Below, piece by piece: positions 1 through 5,411 of a stretch of 5,955 nt of DNA. Position 1 is the first letter of the stretch, and every line of letters starts with the position of its first letter. This DNA comes from Parafilimonas sp. (GTDB lineage Bacteria; Bacteroidota; Bacteroidia; Chitinophagales; Chitinophagaceae). The stretch is taken from assembly GCA_023251275.1 (NCBI GenBank), contig JAHEZC010000190.1, positions 1 through 5,955 on the forward strand. Direction: 5' to 3'. A program made the position numbers and the translations under genes. A model generated the notes under the pieces. That model made no database searches and was not told the origin of the DNA. It was given only the letters and a program-made list of their open reading frames with translations.

Positions 1-553
1 ATGTGCCAGGTTCATTGGTTATCGTGTATTTGCTCGCAGAACGTGTCTGAGCATAAAAATCTTTTTTACTCCATGCCAGGATACTGTTTGCTATTGTATC
101 GCCAAATTCAACGCTGTTGTCAAATATACCCGAGGGCATGCCTGCGTCTTCAGCGTGCTGCTTTAATTCATTAACATAGTTGTCCATACTGCCTTCGGGA
201 AAAGTAACCGCATTGCCTACTTTACAGAAAGCAAGCATAGCTGCAAAAGGAAAATCAATTTGTTTGCCCGCGGCGGGTTTTGGCATCGGGGGCAAATGTT
301 TTATCTGCCCGGAAAGGGATGTATAATTACTGTCACCCGCAACAATAACTTCATAAGCCGCTATATTGGCATACACGTAATTTCTTGATGCAATCATCGG
401 CGGAAAATTATTTTCCAGCACGATATCATTCAGTTTCTTTACCGTTTTTGAATATAAAAGCGGGTCATGGATTTCTTTTGTATAATCCCTGTTACTATTG
501 CACGATACAAGCACCAAGAAAGCCGGTATGGCATACAGCAAATTCCTGTTCAT
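1..553 (-). CDS. Vanadium-haloperoxidase/PAP2-type lipoprotein, N-terminal 184 residues (runs off left edge)
   Basis: Only the first 184 residues are in the window; the frame is open at the left edge. The start is the ATG at 553-551. The product opens with a lipoprotein signal: a short hydrophobic stretch ends in LVSC, with Cys18 as the predicted lipidated residue, so the mature protein should sit in the periplasm on a membrane. No acidic surface-export motif follows the Cys. Residues about 30-184 match the N-terminal helical region I know from Bacteroidota proteins annotated as vanadium-dependent haloperoxidase or PAP2-like phosphatase. Landmarks are DPLLYSKTVKKLNDIV (30-45), PPMIASRNYVYANIAAYEV (51-69), FPFAAMLAFCKVGNAV (101-116), AWSKKDFYAQTR (160-171) and the KYTITNEPG stretch just before the edge. 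The vanadate/phosphate-binding residues (PSGH and the Arg/His motifs) lie in the unseen C-terminal half, so haloperoxidase versus phosphatase activity cannot be decided. It lies 106 bp downstream of the 184-residue gene on the same strand. Confidence 0.82.
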   Translation of the reverse strand, partial: MNRNLLYAIPAFLVLVSCNSNRDYTKEIHDPLLYSKTVKKLNDIVLENNFPPMIASRNYVYANIAAYEVIVAGDSNYTSLSGQIKHLPPMPKPAAGKQIDFPFAAMLAFCKVGNAVTFPEGSMDNYVNELKQHAEDAGMPSGIFDNSVEFGDTIANSILAWSKKDFYAQTRSASKYTITNEPGT

Positions 554-604
554 AATTAAATCCGGTATTAATTCAATGCGTGGATAAATTGGACAACTCA
601 GGAT

Positions 605-621
605 ATGGTTAATATAACCAT
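605..621. promoter_or_regulatory. 17-bp perfect palindrome upstream of the haloperoxidase-like gene
   Basis: ATGGTTA (605-611), spacer ATA (612-614), then TAACCAT (615-621): a perfect 7-bp inverted repeat in the 106-bp gap before the lipoprotein gene. The near edge is about 51 bp upstream of its ATG. The size and symmetry suit a dimeric repressor or activator site. It is too AT-rich and has no T-tract, so it is a poor intrinsic terminator for the upstream gene. No regulator is encoded nearby. Function is inferred from position and symmetry only. Confidence 0.3.
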
Positions 622-659
622 GCCTGTAACAACAGAAAGGTTTTCTGATTGCTTATTAC

Positions 660-1214
660 TCAGGAGATCAATTCGGGAGGCTGGCCGTGAAGCGGAATAT
701 ATTGCTGCATGCATGCAGACTTATGAAATAAATTATACGCTATATTACCGGTAAATGCGCCAGATGATGATGAGTTGCTGTAAAAATCATAGTCGCTGAA
801 TAACTGCTTGAATACTTCGGCTTTTTTACCGTTGTTCTCGTTTGAAGGCAGGTCATTTACTTTACCGAAATAATCGTTTGCTTTCTGCTGCAATTGCATC
901 TTTTCATCGTGGCGTATACAAAGCAGTATCATCGTATCATTTTGCACTTTACGTTTTACATATTTATACACATCCCCGTTAAAATTTATTTCTCCGTCAA
1001 CCCGTTCAAACTCCTTCCAGTTTGAAGTATAAGGAAGGCTCAGGGGGACTTTCACTACCATCAGGTCGTCATCGTTATAGGCGCCTTTGTCCAATCTTGC
1101 TTCAAGATTATTATCTGCAATACCCTGTACAAAATCAATCCACAACCTGTAACCAATGGTGTTAAACACAAACAGTGCAAGGAGTAATATGGCAATTAGT
1201 TTTTTCAAAAGCAA
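660..1214 (-). CDS. Membrane-anchored hypothetical protein, 184 aa
   Basis: I do not recognise a named domain. The first codon is TTG at 1214; a second in-frame TTG at 1208 would give a protein starting MKKLIAI. There is no ATG between these codons and an in-frame TAA at 1232-1230, so a non-ATG start seems required, and 1208 is equally plausible. Residues about 6-24 are strongly hydrophobic after two lysines, with no clear signal-peptidase site, which suggests a signal anchor with the rest in the periplasm. The most conserved-looking stretch is about 52-90, rich in alternating beta-type residues (VVKVPLSLPY, then FERVDGEINFNGDVYKYVKR). Next come a charged helical segment (about 101-142), a short Ser run (148-151) and a C-terminal tail with PPELIS. 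I have a general impression of similar short anchored proteins in Chitinophagaceae, but cannot name a function. It begins 36 bp after the GH65 stop, so co-transcription is likely. Confidence 0.72.
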   Translation of the reverse strand: MLLKKLIAILLLALFVFNTIGYRLWIDFVQGIADNNLEARLDKGAYNDDDLMVVKVPLSLPYTSNWKEFERVDGEINFNGDVYKYVKRKVQNDTMILLCIRHDEKMQLQQKANDYFGKVNDLPSNENNGKKAEVFKQLFSDYDFYSNSSSSGAFTGNIAYNLFHKSACMQQYIPLHGQPPELIS

Positions 1215-1250
1215 TGCAATGTTAGGAAATTATTTATTTGATATGTGTAA

Positions 1251-3281
1251 CTATTTTACTGTAAAATTATTTTTATTCATCCCAATACCCGTCAAAGTCA
1301 ATGATTTCCAGTTTGATGGTAATTTTGTTTTCAGTTGTACAATTCCGCCCGGTGTAATTTCTAAGCCGCCAAAACCATTCAGCATAGCCTGCAGCATGCC
1401 ACCTGCGCCGGTTGCAAAATATGGATTGTTGCCGGTTGCGGTTTCTGCAATTACACTAAATGGAGGACGCATATTAGACAGGTATCCCTCTTTAAACGCT
1501 GCATACGCTTTATCAGGCAGACCAAGTCTTGAATATAAAATAGAGAAAATAGCGTGTGTCATAGCTGGTCCTTCGCCTACACGGGGTTCATAATAATCGA
1601 GGTCTTTCTTAATGGCTGCGGCATCCCTTACTTCGTGCAAGGGATAAGCGAGCAGGTTCACATCGGCTTGCTTTATTTTTTCGCCACTGTATGCTGCGTG
1701 TTCTTTTGTAACCCCGTCCGGGAATGTAAGGATGGGGATATTATTTGCCACATTCATCCAGTCAGCATCTGGGATAATCCCCAAAATTGTTGCTGCCTGC
1801 GTGGCATATTGCAGGTTAGCTTTTGCGGCAGCATTGGTAAAAGCATTGTTGTCCACGTTCTCCGCCCATTCATCAGCAGCAACCACATTTTTTATATCAT
1901 AGTGACCGGGACCATTACGCTCTACACGGCTTGCCCAGAAATCTGCTGTTTCTTTTAAAAGAGGAAAGCCTTTTTCTCGCAGCCAATTTTTATCCTGTGT
2001 AACACAATAATAGTTCCATGCAGCAATGGCAATATCTGCCGTAATATGATGCTCAAACGGGCCACTTAATGCCCAAACAGGTGTTTCTTCATTTCCGCTC
2101 GCAGCGCTTTCCCAGGGAAACATAGCGCCCTTATATCCGTGTGAGAATGCATTATTCTTTGCAATCTGCAATCGTTGATACCTGTACTCCAGTAATGATT
2201 CAGCCATTTCAGGCTGCAATAACAAAAGCGCCGGGTACATCCATAATTCTGTATCCCAGAAAACATGTCCATTGTAGCCGAGGCCGCTTAATCCCATTGG
2301 TGATAAGCTGTAACCCGTTCCTTCACGCACAAATGAATAAAGATGATAAAGCATGCTGTGTACTTCACGTTGTGTGGCATCATCCCCTTCAATCACAATA
2401 TCACTTTTCCAAAGCTCATCCCATGCATTCTTATGAAATTGAATGAGCCTGTCTCTGCCTTCCAATGCAGCAAATATGGTGAGACGTTCAGCCTCATTCA
2501 GCGGATCATCATTCTGTGCAGATGTAATCGCGGAACCTGCGACAGCAAAATGATAAGTTTCGCCAGACTTTAGTTGTTTCCTGAATTTGAGTAAATGCAT
2601 ATTATTGTCCCACATTTCATGGACGACAGCAGGCTCGCTTCCATGTGGTTCATTAAAAATAAAACTATTGGATGCAGCCATCAATAATTTCCCTGTGGGG
2701 CTTTTTGCAGTTGATGTAAGCAATGAAATGCGCACATGAGGCCTGTCAATTTCATTGTAATAATTCTGTACATCTCTCAGCATATCGGGAGCTTCCATCA
2801 CACTTGCAGCGGTTATTTCTATGTCTTTTTTTGCAGTAATAGTCACATCAACCAGGGCTGTATATGGCAGGTGTCGCAAAGAATAATAGGTATAGCTTAC
2901 AGATGCTTTATCGCCATAATCAAAAGTGGTGGTAAGGTTAGCATGTTTCATATCCAGTGCCTGCTGCAGGTTTTGAACCTGTTTAAAATTTTCGATGCGT
3001 GCACCATCCACTTCAAGATACATGTTGACAAAATTGAAAGTCTTTAATATATTGCTGACCCTGCCGCGTCCGTATAGATCAAAAGCGCCATTGAGCACCA
3101 CGTCTTTTACTTTGAACGGATCAGGTGAAGAAACAATCCCGATCATGCCGTTTGCCACAGTTACACCATAATAATTGAATGGATCAATCTTATCTGCTTT
3201 TATCATCCAGGTATTATCATTGGATTGGGCAAGGCATTTTACACCAATCAGCAGTATCAGGCAGGGAATAATTTTTTTCAT
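1251..3281 (-). CDS. Periplasmic GH65 alpha-glucosidase, probable kojibiose hydrolase
   Basis: A 676-residue glycoside hydrolase family 65 enzyme. The N-terminus is a signal peptide with a likely cleavage after CLA (residue 18); Lys before Cys16 rules out a lipobox. Residues about 25-270 form the beta-sandwich domain, followed by the (alpha/alpha)6 barrel. FWDTELWMYP (341-350) carries Asp343 at the sugar-binding position of the family. ADEWAENVDNNAFTNA (469-484) holds Glu471, the expected general acid. KQAD (537-540) is the usual conserved motif. AETATGNNPYFATGAGG (612-628) holds Glu613, in the place of the general base of inverting GH65 hydrolases; GH65 phosphorylases have a phosphate-binding loop here instead. 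This predicts hydrolysis, not phosphorolysis. Length, export signal and both Glu positions resemble the kojibiose hydrolases described from Flavobacterium and Mucilaginibacter, so alpha-1,2-glucosides are the best substrate guess. Trehalose or glucosyl-galactosyl-hydroxylysine remain possible. It is the first gene of the leftward cluster. The start is the ATG at 3281, with no visible Shine-Dalgarno. Confidence 0.9.
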   Translation of the reverse strand: MKKIIPCLILLIGVKCLAQSNDNTWMIKADKIDPFNYYGVTVANGMIGIVSSPDPFKVKDVVLNGAFDLYGRGRVSNILKTFNFVNMYLEVDGARIENFKQVQNLQQALDMKHANLTTTFDYGDKASVSYTYYSLRHLPYTALVDVTITAKKDIEITAASVMEAPDMLRDVQNYYNEIDRPHVRISLLTSTAKSPTGKLLMAASNSFIFNEPHGSEPAVVHEMWDNNMHLLKFRKQLKSGETYHFAVAGSAITSAQNDDPLNEAERLTIFAALEGRDRLIQFHKNAWDELWKSDIVIEGDDATQREVHSMLYHLYSFVREGTGYSLSPMGLSGLGYNGHVFWDTELWMYPALLLLQPEMAESLLEYRYQRLQIAKNNAFSHGYKGAMFPWESAASGNEETPVWALSGPFEHHITADIAIAAWNYYCVTQDKNWLREKGFPLLKETADFWASRVERNGPGHYDIKNVVAADEWAENVDNNAFTNAAAKANLQYATQAATILGIIPDADWMNVANNIPILTFPDGVTKEHAAYSGEKIKQADVNLLAYPLHEVRDAAAIKKDLDYYEPRVGEGPAMTHAIFSILYSRLGLPDKAYAAFKEGYLSNMRPPFSVIAETATGNNPYFATGAGGMLQAMLNGFGGLEITPGGIVQLKTKLPSNWKSLTLTGIGMNKNNFTVK

Positions 3282-3296
3282 ACAGTAAGTTTAAAT

Positions 3297-3353
3297 AATC
3301 GCGAACGGCTAATTTAGGAATTTTAGCGTTGCTGATACAATCAGCGAACGTAA
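3297..3353. promoter_or_regulatory. Three-copy operator-like element between divergent GH65 and VOC genes
   Basis: Three related sequences lie in the 124-bp divergent gap: ATCGCGAACGGCTAA (3298-3312, plus), ATCAGCAACGCTAA (3336 to 3323, minus) and ATCAGCGAACGTAA (3340-3353, plus). They share ATC, GC, AACG and TAA with one- or two-base indels. The second and third face each other as an inverted repeat whose core is GCTGAT-aca-ATCAGC. In GH65 coordinates they cover roughly -17 to -72, where a promoter would be expected. On the plus strand TATAATTG (3382-3389) is one mismatch from the Bacteroidota -7 consensus and may serve the VOC gene; no convincing -33 partner was seen. A transcription-factor role is inferred from repetition and position. 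Confidence 0.35.
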
Positions 3354-3405
3354 GTTTTCCTGGTACAATTAATAATAGCTGTATAATTGATCTAAATCTT
3401 AGTTT

Positions 3406-3789
3406 ATGGCCTATATCAAAACCCATGGCTTTAGCCATCTCGCTATTGCTGTGAAAAATATTGAGCGCACCTTGTCGTTTTACCGGCAAATCTTTGGATC
3501 GGAAGTAATGTATAAAAGCGAAGGCTTCCTGCAGATAAAAACACCTGGCTGCAATGATATCATCGTCTTTGAGGAAAAGCCGGAACTTGCAGGCAGGAGT
3601 GGCGGGGTCATGCATTTTGGGTTCAGGCTTACTGCGCCTGGTGGTATAAACAAGGCGCTCAGCATTATCAAAAATGCAGGTGCGGAAATAACAGGTTATG
3701 GAGAATTTTGTCCCGGTGAGCCATATATATTTTTCAAAGACCCGGATGGCTATGAAATAGAAGTATGGTATGAAAAATTGCCGCAGTAA
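3406..3789 (+). CDS. VOC-superfamily metalloenzyme (glyoxalase/dioxygenase-like), single-domain
   Basis: A 127-residue protein with the vicinal-oxygen-chelate fold in two beta-alpha-beta-beta-beta modules. Module 1 starts with FSHLAIAVKNIERTLSFY (9-26), where His11 is the first metal ligand. Module 2 starts with VMHFGFRL (68-75), where His70 is the second. The C-terminal signature KDPDGYEIEVW (111-121) supplies Glu119, the usual third ligand. These are the expected divalent-metal positions, so an active enzyme is likely and a metal-free antibiotic-sequestering role is less so. The specific reaction (lactoylglutathione lyase, ring-cleavage dioxygenase, thiol-transferase such as Fos) cannot be chosen from this sequence; FosA-like resistance is not supported beyond the shared fold. 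The start is the only sensible ATG and there is no Shine-Dalgarno. It is divergent from the GH65 gene and converges on the TerC gene with 25 bp between stop codons; no hairpin terminator was seen in that gap. Confidence 0.85.
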   Translation: MAYIKTHGFSHLAIAVKNIERTLSFYRQIFGSEVMYKSEGFLQIKTPGCNDIIVFEEKPELAGRSGGVMHFGFRLTAPGGINKALSIIKNAGAEITGYGEFCPGEPYIFFKDPDGYEIEVWYEKLPQ

Positions 3790-3814
3790 AAATTTATCTC
3801 TTTCGTCTGCACAT

Positions 3815-4606
3815 TTATTTTCTTTCCGCCTCACTCTCAGAAACCGGCGGCATTGGCTCTCTCAGCTCTACCGGCTTTATCATTCGCCTGCGCATTTTCA
3901 TATTCAGCAATTCAACTACAAAGGAAAATGCCATAGCGAAATACACATAATTTTTCAGTTGCAGTTCATGTGCTTTTTCACTGCTCCATCCTTCGACCAA
4001 CAATACAAATCCAATCATCACAAGAAATGACAGTGCGAGCATTTTAAACGTCGGATGCTGATGTATGAATGAAGCGATCTTCGGGCTGAATAAAAACATG
4101 ATGATCATTGCAATGATTACGGCTGCGATCATTATTTCTATACGCTTCGCCGTGCCACCTGCCGTTATAATACTGTCGAAGCTGAAAATGGTATCAATCA
4201 GCATGATCTGTAAAATTGCGGAACTGAAGCTGAGATGCTTATTCTTCCCGGATTTTTCAGCTTCAGCTTCTCCTTCCAGCTTATGGTGTATTTCTATTAC
4301 AGTTTTATACATAAGAAACAGCCCTCCGCCAATCATTACGAGGCTTGCCAGGTCAAAGCCTTTGCCATACAATGTGAATACTGCTATACCTTTTTGCTGC
4401 AGCAGCCATGTCAAAGCAAAAAGCAGGAGCGTTCGTATAAGTATGCCTGTGCACATCCAGAATATTCTTGCTTTCGGTTGCAATGGTTTTGGCAAGCGGT
4501 TCATGATAATGCTTACAAATATGACGTTATCAATTCCCAGCACCACTTCAAGCACAACGAGCACCACAAAACTGATAATATTGTCCGCGGTGAATAATTG
4601 TTCCAT
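3815..4606 (-). CDS. TerC-family integral membrane protein, putative metal-ion (Mn) exporter
   Basis: A 263-residue inner-membrane protein of the TerC/YkoY/Alx group. About seven membrane segments can be read: roughly 11-33, 50-70, 84-104, 127-148, 156-175, 188-206 and 218-236. The family's paired acidic motifs are present: LEVVLGIDNVIF (19-30) in the first segment, with Glu20 and Asp26, and IDTIFSFDSI (137-146) in the fourth, with Asp138 and Asp144. These intramembrane acids are thought to bind the transported ion. Members in other bacteria export manganese or help load metal onto exported enzymes. The historical tellurite-resistance name belongs to the ter operon, and no other ter gene is present. 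A loop rich in Glu, Lys and His (about 105-125) and a charged C-terminal tail (from about 238) are probably cytoplasmic. ATG at 4606 is preferred over the GTG just before it at 4609. A -7 element lies just upstream. Confidence 0.9.
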   Translation of the reverse strand: MEQLFTADNIISFVVLVVLEVVLGIDNVIFVSIIMNRLPKPLQPKARIFWMCTGILIRTLLLFALTWLLQQKGIAVFTLYGKGFDLASLVMIGGGLFLMYKTVIEIHHKLEGEAEAEKSGKNKHLSFSSAILQIMLIDTIFSFDSIITAGGTAKRIEIMIAAVIIAMIIMFLFSPKIASFIHQHPTFKMLALSFLVMIGFVLLVEGWSSEKAHELQLKNYVYFAMAFSFVVELLNMKMRRRMIKPVELREPMPPVSESEAERK

Positions 4607-4623
4607 CACAATTTTTAAACGGA

Positions 4624-4631
4624 CAAAGATA
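4624..4631 (-). promoter_or_regulatory. Bacteroidota-type -7 promoter element of the terC-like gene
   Basis: Reading leftward, TATCTTTG is an exact match to TAnnTTTG, the -7 consensus used by the primary sigma factor of Bacteroidota. It ends 17 bp before the ATG at 4606, giving a short leader typical of the phylum. No clear TTTG or TTG -33 box was seen 19-23 bp further upstream, so strength is uncertain. It lies between the gene and the IS remnant, so it does not depend on the IS end. Confidence 0.45.
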
Positions 4632-4674
4632 GGGGTGTAATGAAATTAATCGGTACTATTGAATTACCCATGAT

Positions 4675-4693
4675 TAGTGTCTGCAAGAAAATT
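4675..4693 (+). repeat. Left terminal inverted repeat of IS remnant
   Basis: TAGTGTCTGCAAGAAAATT, read inward from the outer edge. It matches the right repeat at 16 of 19 positions, with 12 of the outer 13 identical. Beyond position 19 the similarity stops. The assignment depends on pairing with the right copy and on the transposase fragment between them. Confidence 0.5.
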
Positions 4694-4795
4694 AAGTATT
4701 TTCTCCGTCCAGCAGCCTTGCATTAAAAATAAGTGGACAGGAGGATTGTATAAAAGAGATTTTTTTGATGTTATGGTTTTCGCTCTATTTGATTT

Positions 4796-5272
4796 TTACT
4801 TTTTTTTGTTTTTTTTAAGCAGTTGATGCCCCGTTTCTGTTACTATTTGATTTACCTGCCCAAGCAATGCTTCATCCAGCAGGCTTACATTGTCTAAAAT
4901 AGTCTGATAGTTGAATTCTTTTTTTTCATCTTCAATAAATGCAGTACCATGCACGCCCATTATACTGCGAACAAGTTCATGATAATTGGCGCTGTCATGT
5001 AGTCTGTCCCAGTTGGTATCAAGGGTATGACGCACTACTCCCAAAACCAGCTCATGCCATAGATCCATTCCGTTGCGGCCGGTTTTCTTTTTTCCCCTGC
5101 AAATCTTTTCCTCCAGCAGTTGAAATATTTTTTCATTGAGCTCCGGTGTAATGAAAATATACTGCAATGCTTTAAGCACAGGAGGTAATTCATCACGGCT
5201 CTTTAAAAGAAATTTTACATCACTGATTGCTACAGTGCGAAAGTTCATTTGTTGTTCAAAACGTTTGCGCAT
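4796..5272 (-). pseudogene. ISNCY-family transposase, N-terminal fragment (158 aa)
   Basis: The product begins MRKRFEQQM and continues through VKFLLKSRDELPPVLKALQ (19-37) and the highly typical GRNGMDLWHELVLGVVR block (65-81). NYHELVRSIMGVH (96-108) and NYQTILDNVSLLDEALL (121-137) follow. This is the N-terminal region of ISNCY-type transposases as I know them, a helical segment thought to bind DNA ends. Intact relatives are about 430-460 residues, so about two thirds is missing, including the whole catalytic DDE core. The frame ends in KKNKKK at an A-tract and stops at once with TAA; neither of the other two minus-strand frames downstream shows the expected continuation. The damage is therefore a deletion, not a simple frameshift. 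The start is the ATG at 5272. A functional transposase is excluded; a short DNA-binding product is formally possible. Confidence 0.8.
4800..4816 (-). repeat. A8-C-A8 homopolymer tract at the transposase break
   Basis: On the minus strand eight A, one C and eight A precede G and the TAA stop. It encodes the lysine-rich end KKNKKK of the transposase fragment. The in-frame end A_AAA_AAG is a canonical -1 slippery heptamer, but a -1 shift adds only about nine residues before a stop. It is more likely a deletion hot spot or junction than a recoding site. Indel errors in sequencing are also common in such runs. Confidence 0.5.
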
Positions 5273-5392
5273 GAGGATTTTTGGAATGAATAATCAGCAA
5301 AAAAATTGCCCAAACCCAATGAAATCAACAGGTGTGGATATTTATTCAATAACTCTGATATAACTCAAACCCTTTGTACATAACAATCACAG

Positions 5393-5411
5393 AGTTTACT
5401 TGCAGATACTA
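5393..5411 (-). repeat. Right terminal inverted repeat of IS remnant
   Basis: Read inward from 5411 on the minus strand: TAGTATCTGCAAGTAAACT, 16 of 19 identical to the left repeat. Its outer three bases, TAG, are also the stop codon of the neighbouring gene that enters from the right. A further 7-bp inverted pair, AACTCTG (5351-5357) and CAGAGTT (5390-5396), overlaps its inner end. Confidence 0.5.

Larger units (their letters stand above)
4675..5411 (-). mobile_element. Internally deleted ISNCY-type insertion sequence with both terminal repeats
   Basis: A 737-bp stretch is bounded by imperfect 19-bp inverted repeats and holds the N-terminal third of an ISNCY-type transposase on the minus strand. 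The repeats lie about 120 bp beyond each end of the truncated frame, as terminal repeats of a simple IS would, and the remainder of the transposase gene is absent. The 121 bp between the frame and the left repeat (4675-4795) show no DDE-type motif in any minus-strand frame. One frame reads about 30 codons ending in LLDGENT with a stop just inside the left repeat; it could be the old C-terminus, but I cannot confirm that. No target-site duplication is recognisable in the bases flanking 4674 and 5412. It probably cannot transpose by itself but might be mobilised by an intact relative. Confidence 0.55.

Noticed and set aside
1156..3047. Several plus-strand open frames opposite the GH65 gene (1156-1593, 1554-1958, 2141-2446, 2343-2573, 2736-3047)
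   Set aside because: All are short frames opposite a complete 676-residue enzyme with intact catalytic motifs. None shows recognisable protein features.
3233..3281. Lipoprotein signal on the GH65 enzyme because of Cys16
   Set aside because: The residue before Cys16 is Lys, which breaks the lipobox. A signal peptidase I site after CLA is the better reading.
3217..3834. 205-residue minus-strand open frame spanning the VOC gene
   Set aside because: It lies opposite a gene with all VOC metal ligands and covers the divergent promoter region; its composition is irregular and shows no domain.
3815..4606. Tellurite resistance determinant
   Set aside because: The protein is TerC-family, but no terZABDE genes are nearby and stand-alone TerC proteins are generally linked to metal-ion export.
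4065..4640. 191-residue plus-strand open frame opposite terC
   Set aside because: It is the antisense shadow of hydrophobic terC codons. The minus-strand frame has the family motifs LEVVLGIDN and DTIFSFDS.
4724..4745. AAGTGGACAGG as an end of a second insertion sequence
   Set aside because: GTGGACA-like ends occur in some IS families, but there is no matching inverted copy or associated gene here.
4796..4816. Programmed -1 frameshift producing a full transposase
   Set aside because: The heptamer is canonical, but the -1 frame stops after about nine codons and the catalytic domain is not encoded downstream in any minus-strand frame.
5351..5396. AACTCTG/CAGAGTT inverted pair as a terminator for the right-hand gene
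   Set aside because: The stem is only 7 bp with a 32-base loop and no T-tract follows, so it is a poor intrinsic terminator. It may be a subterminal IS feature.
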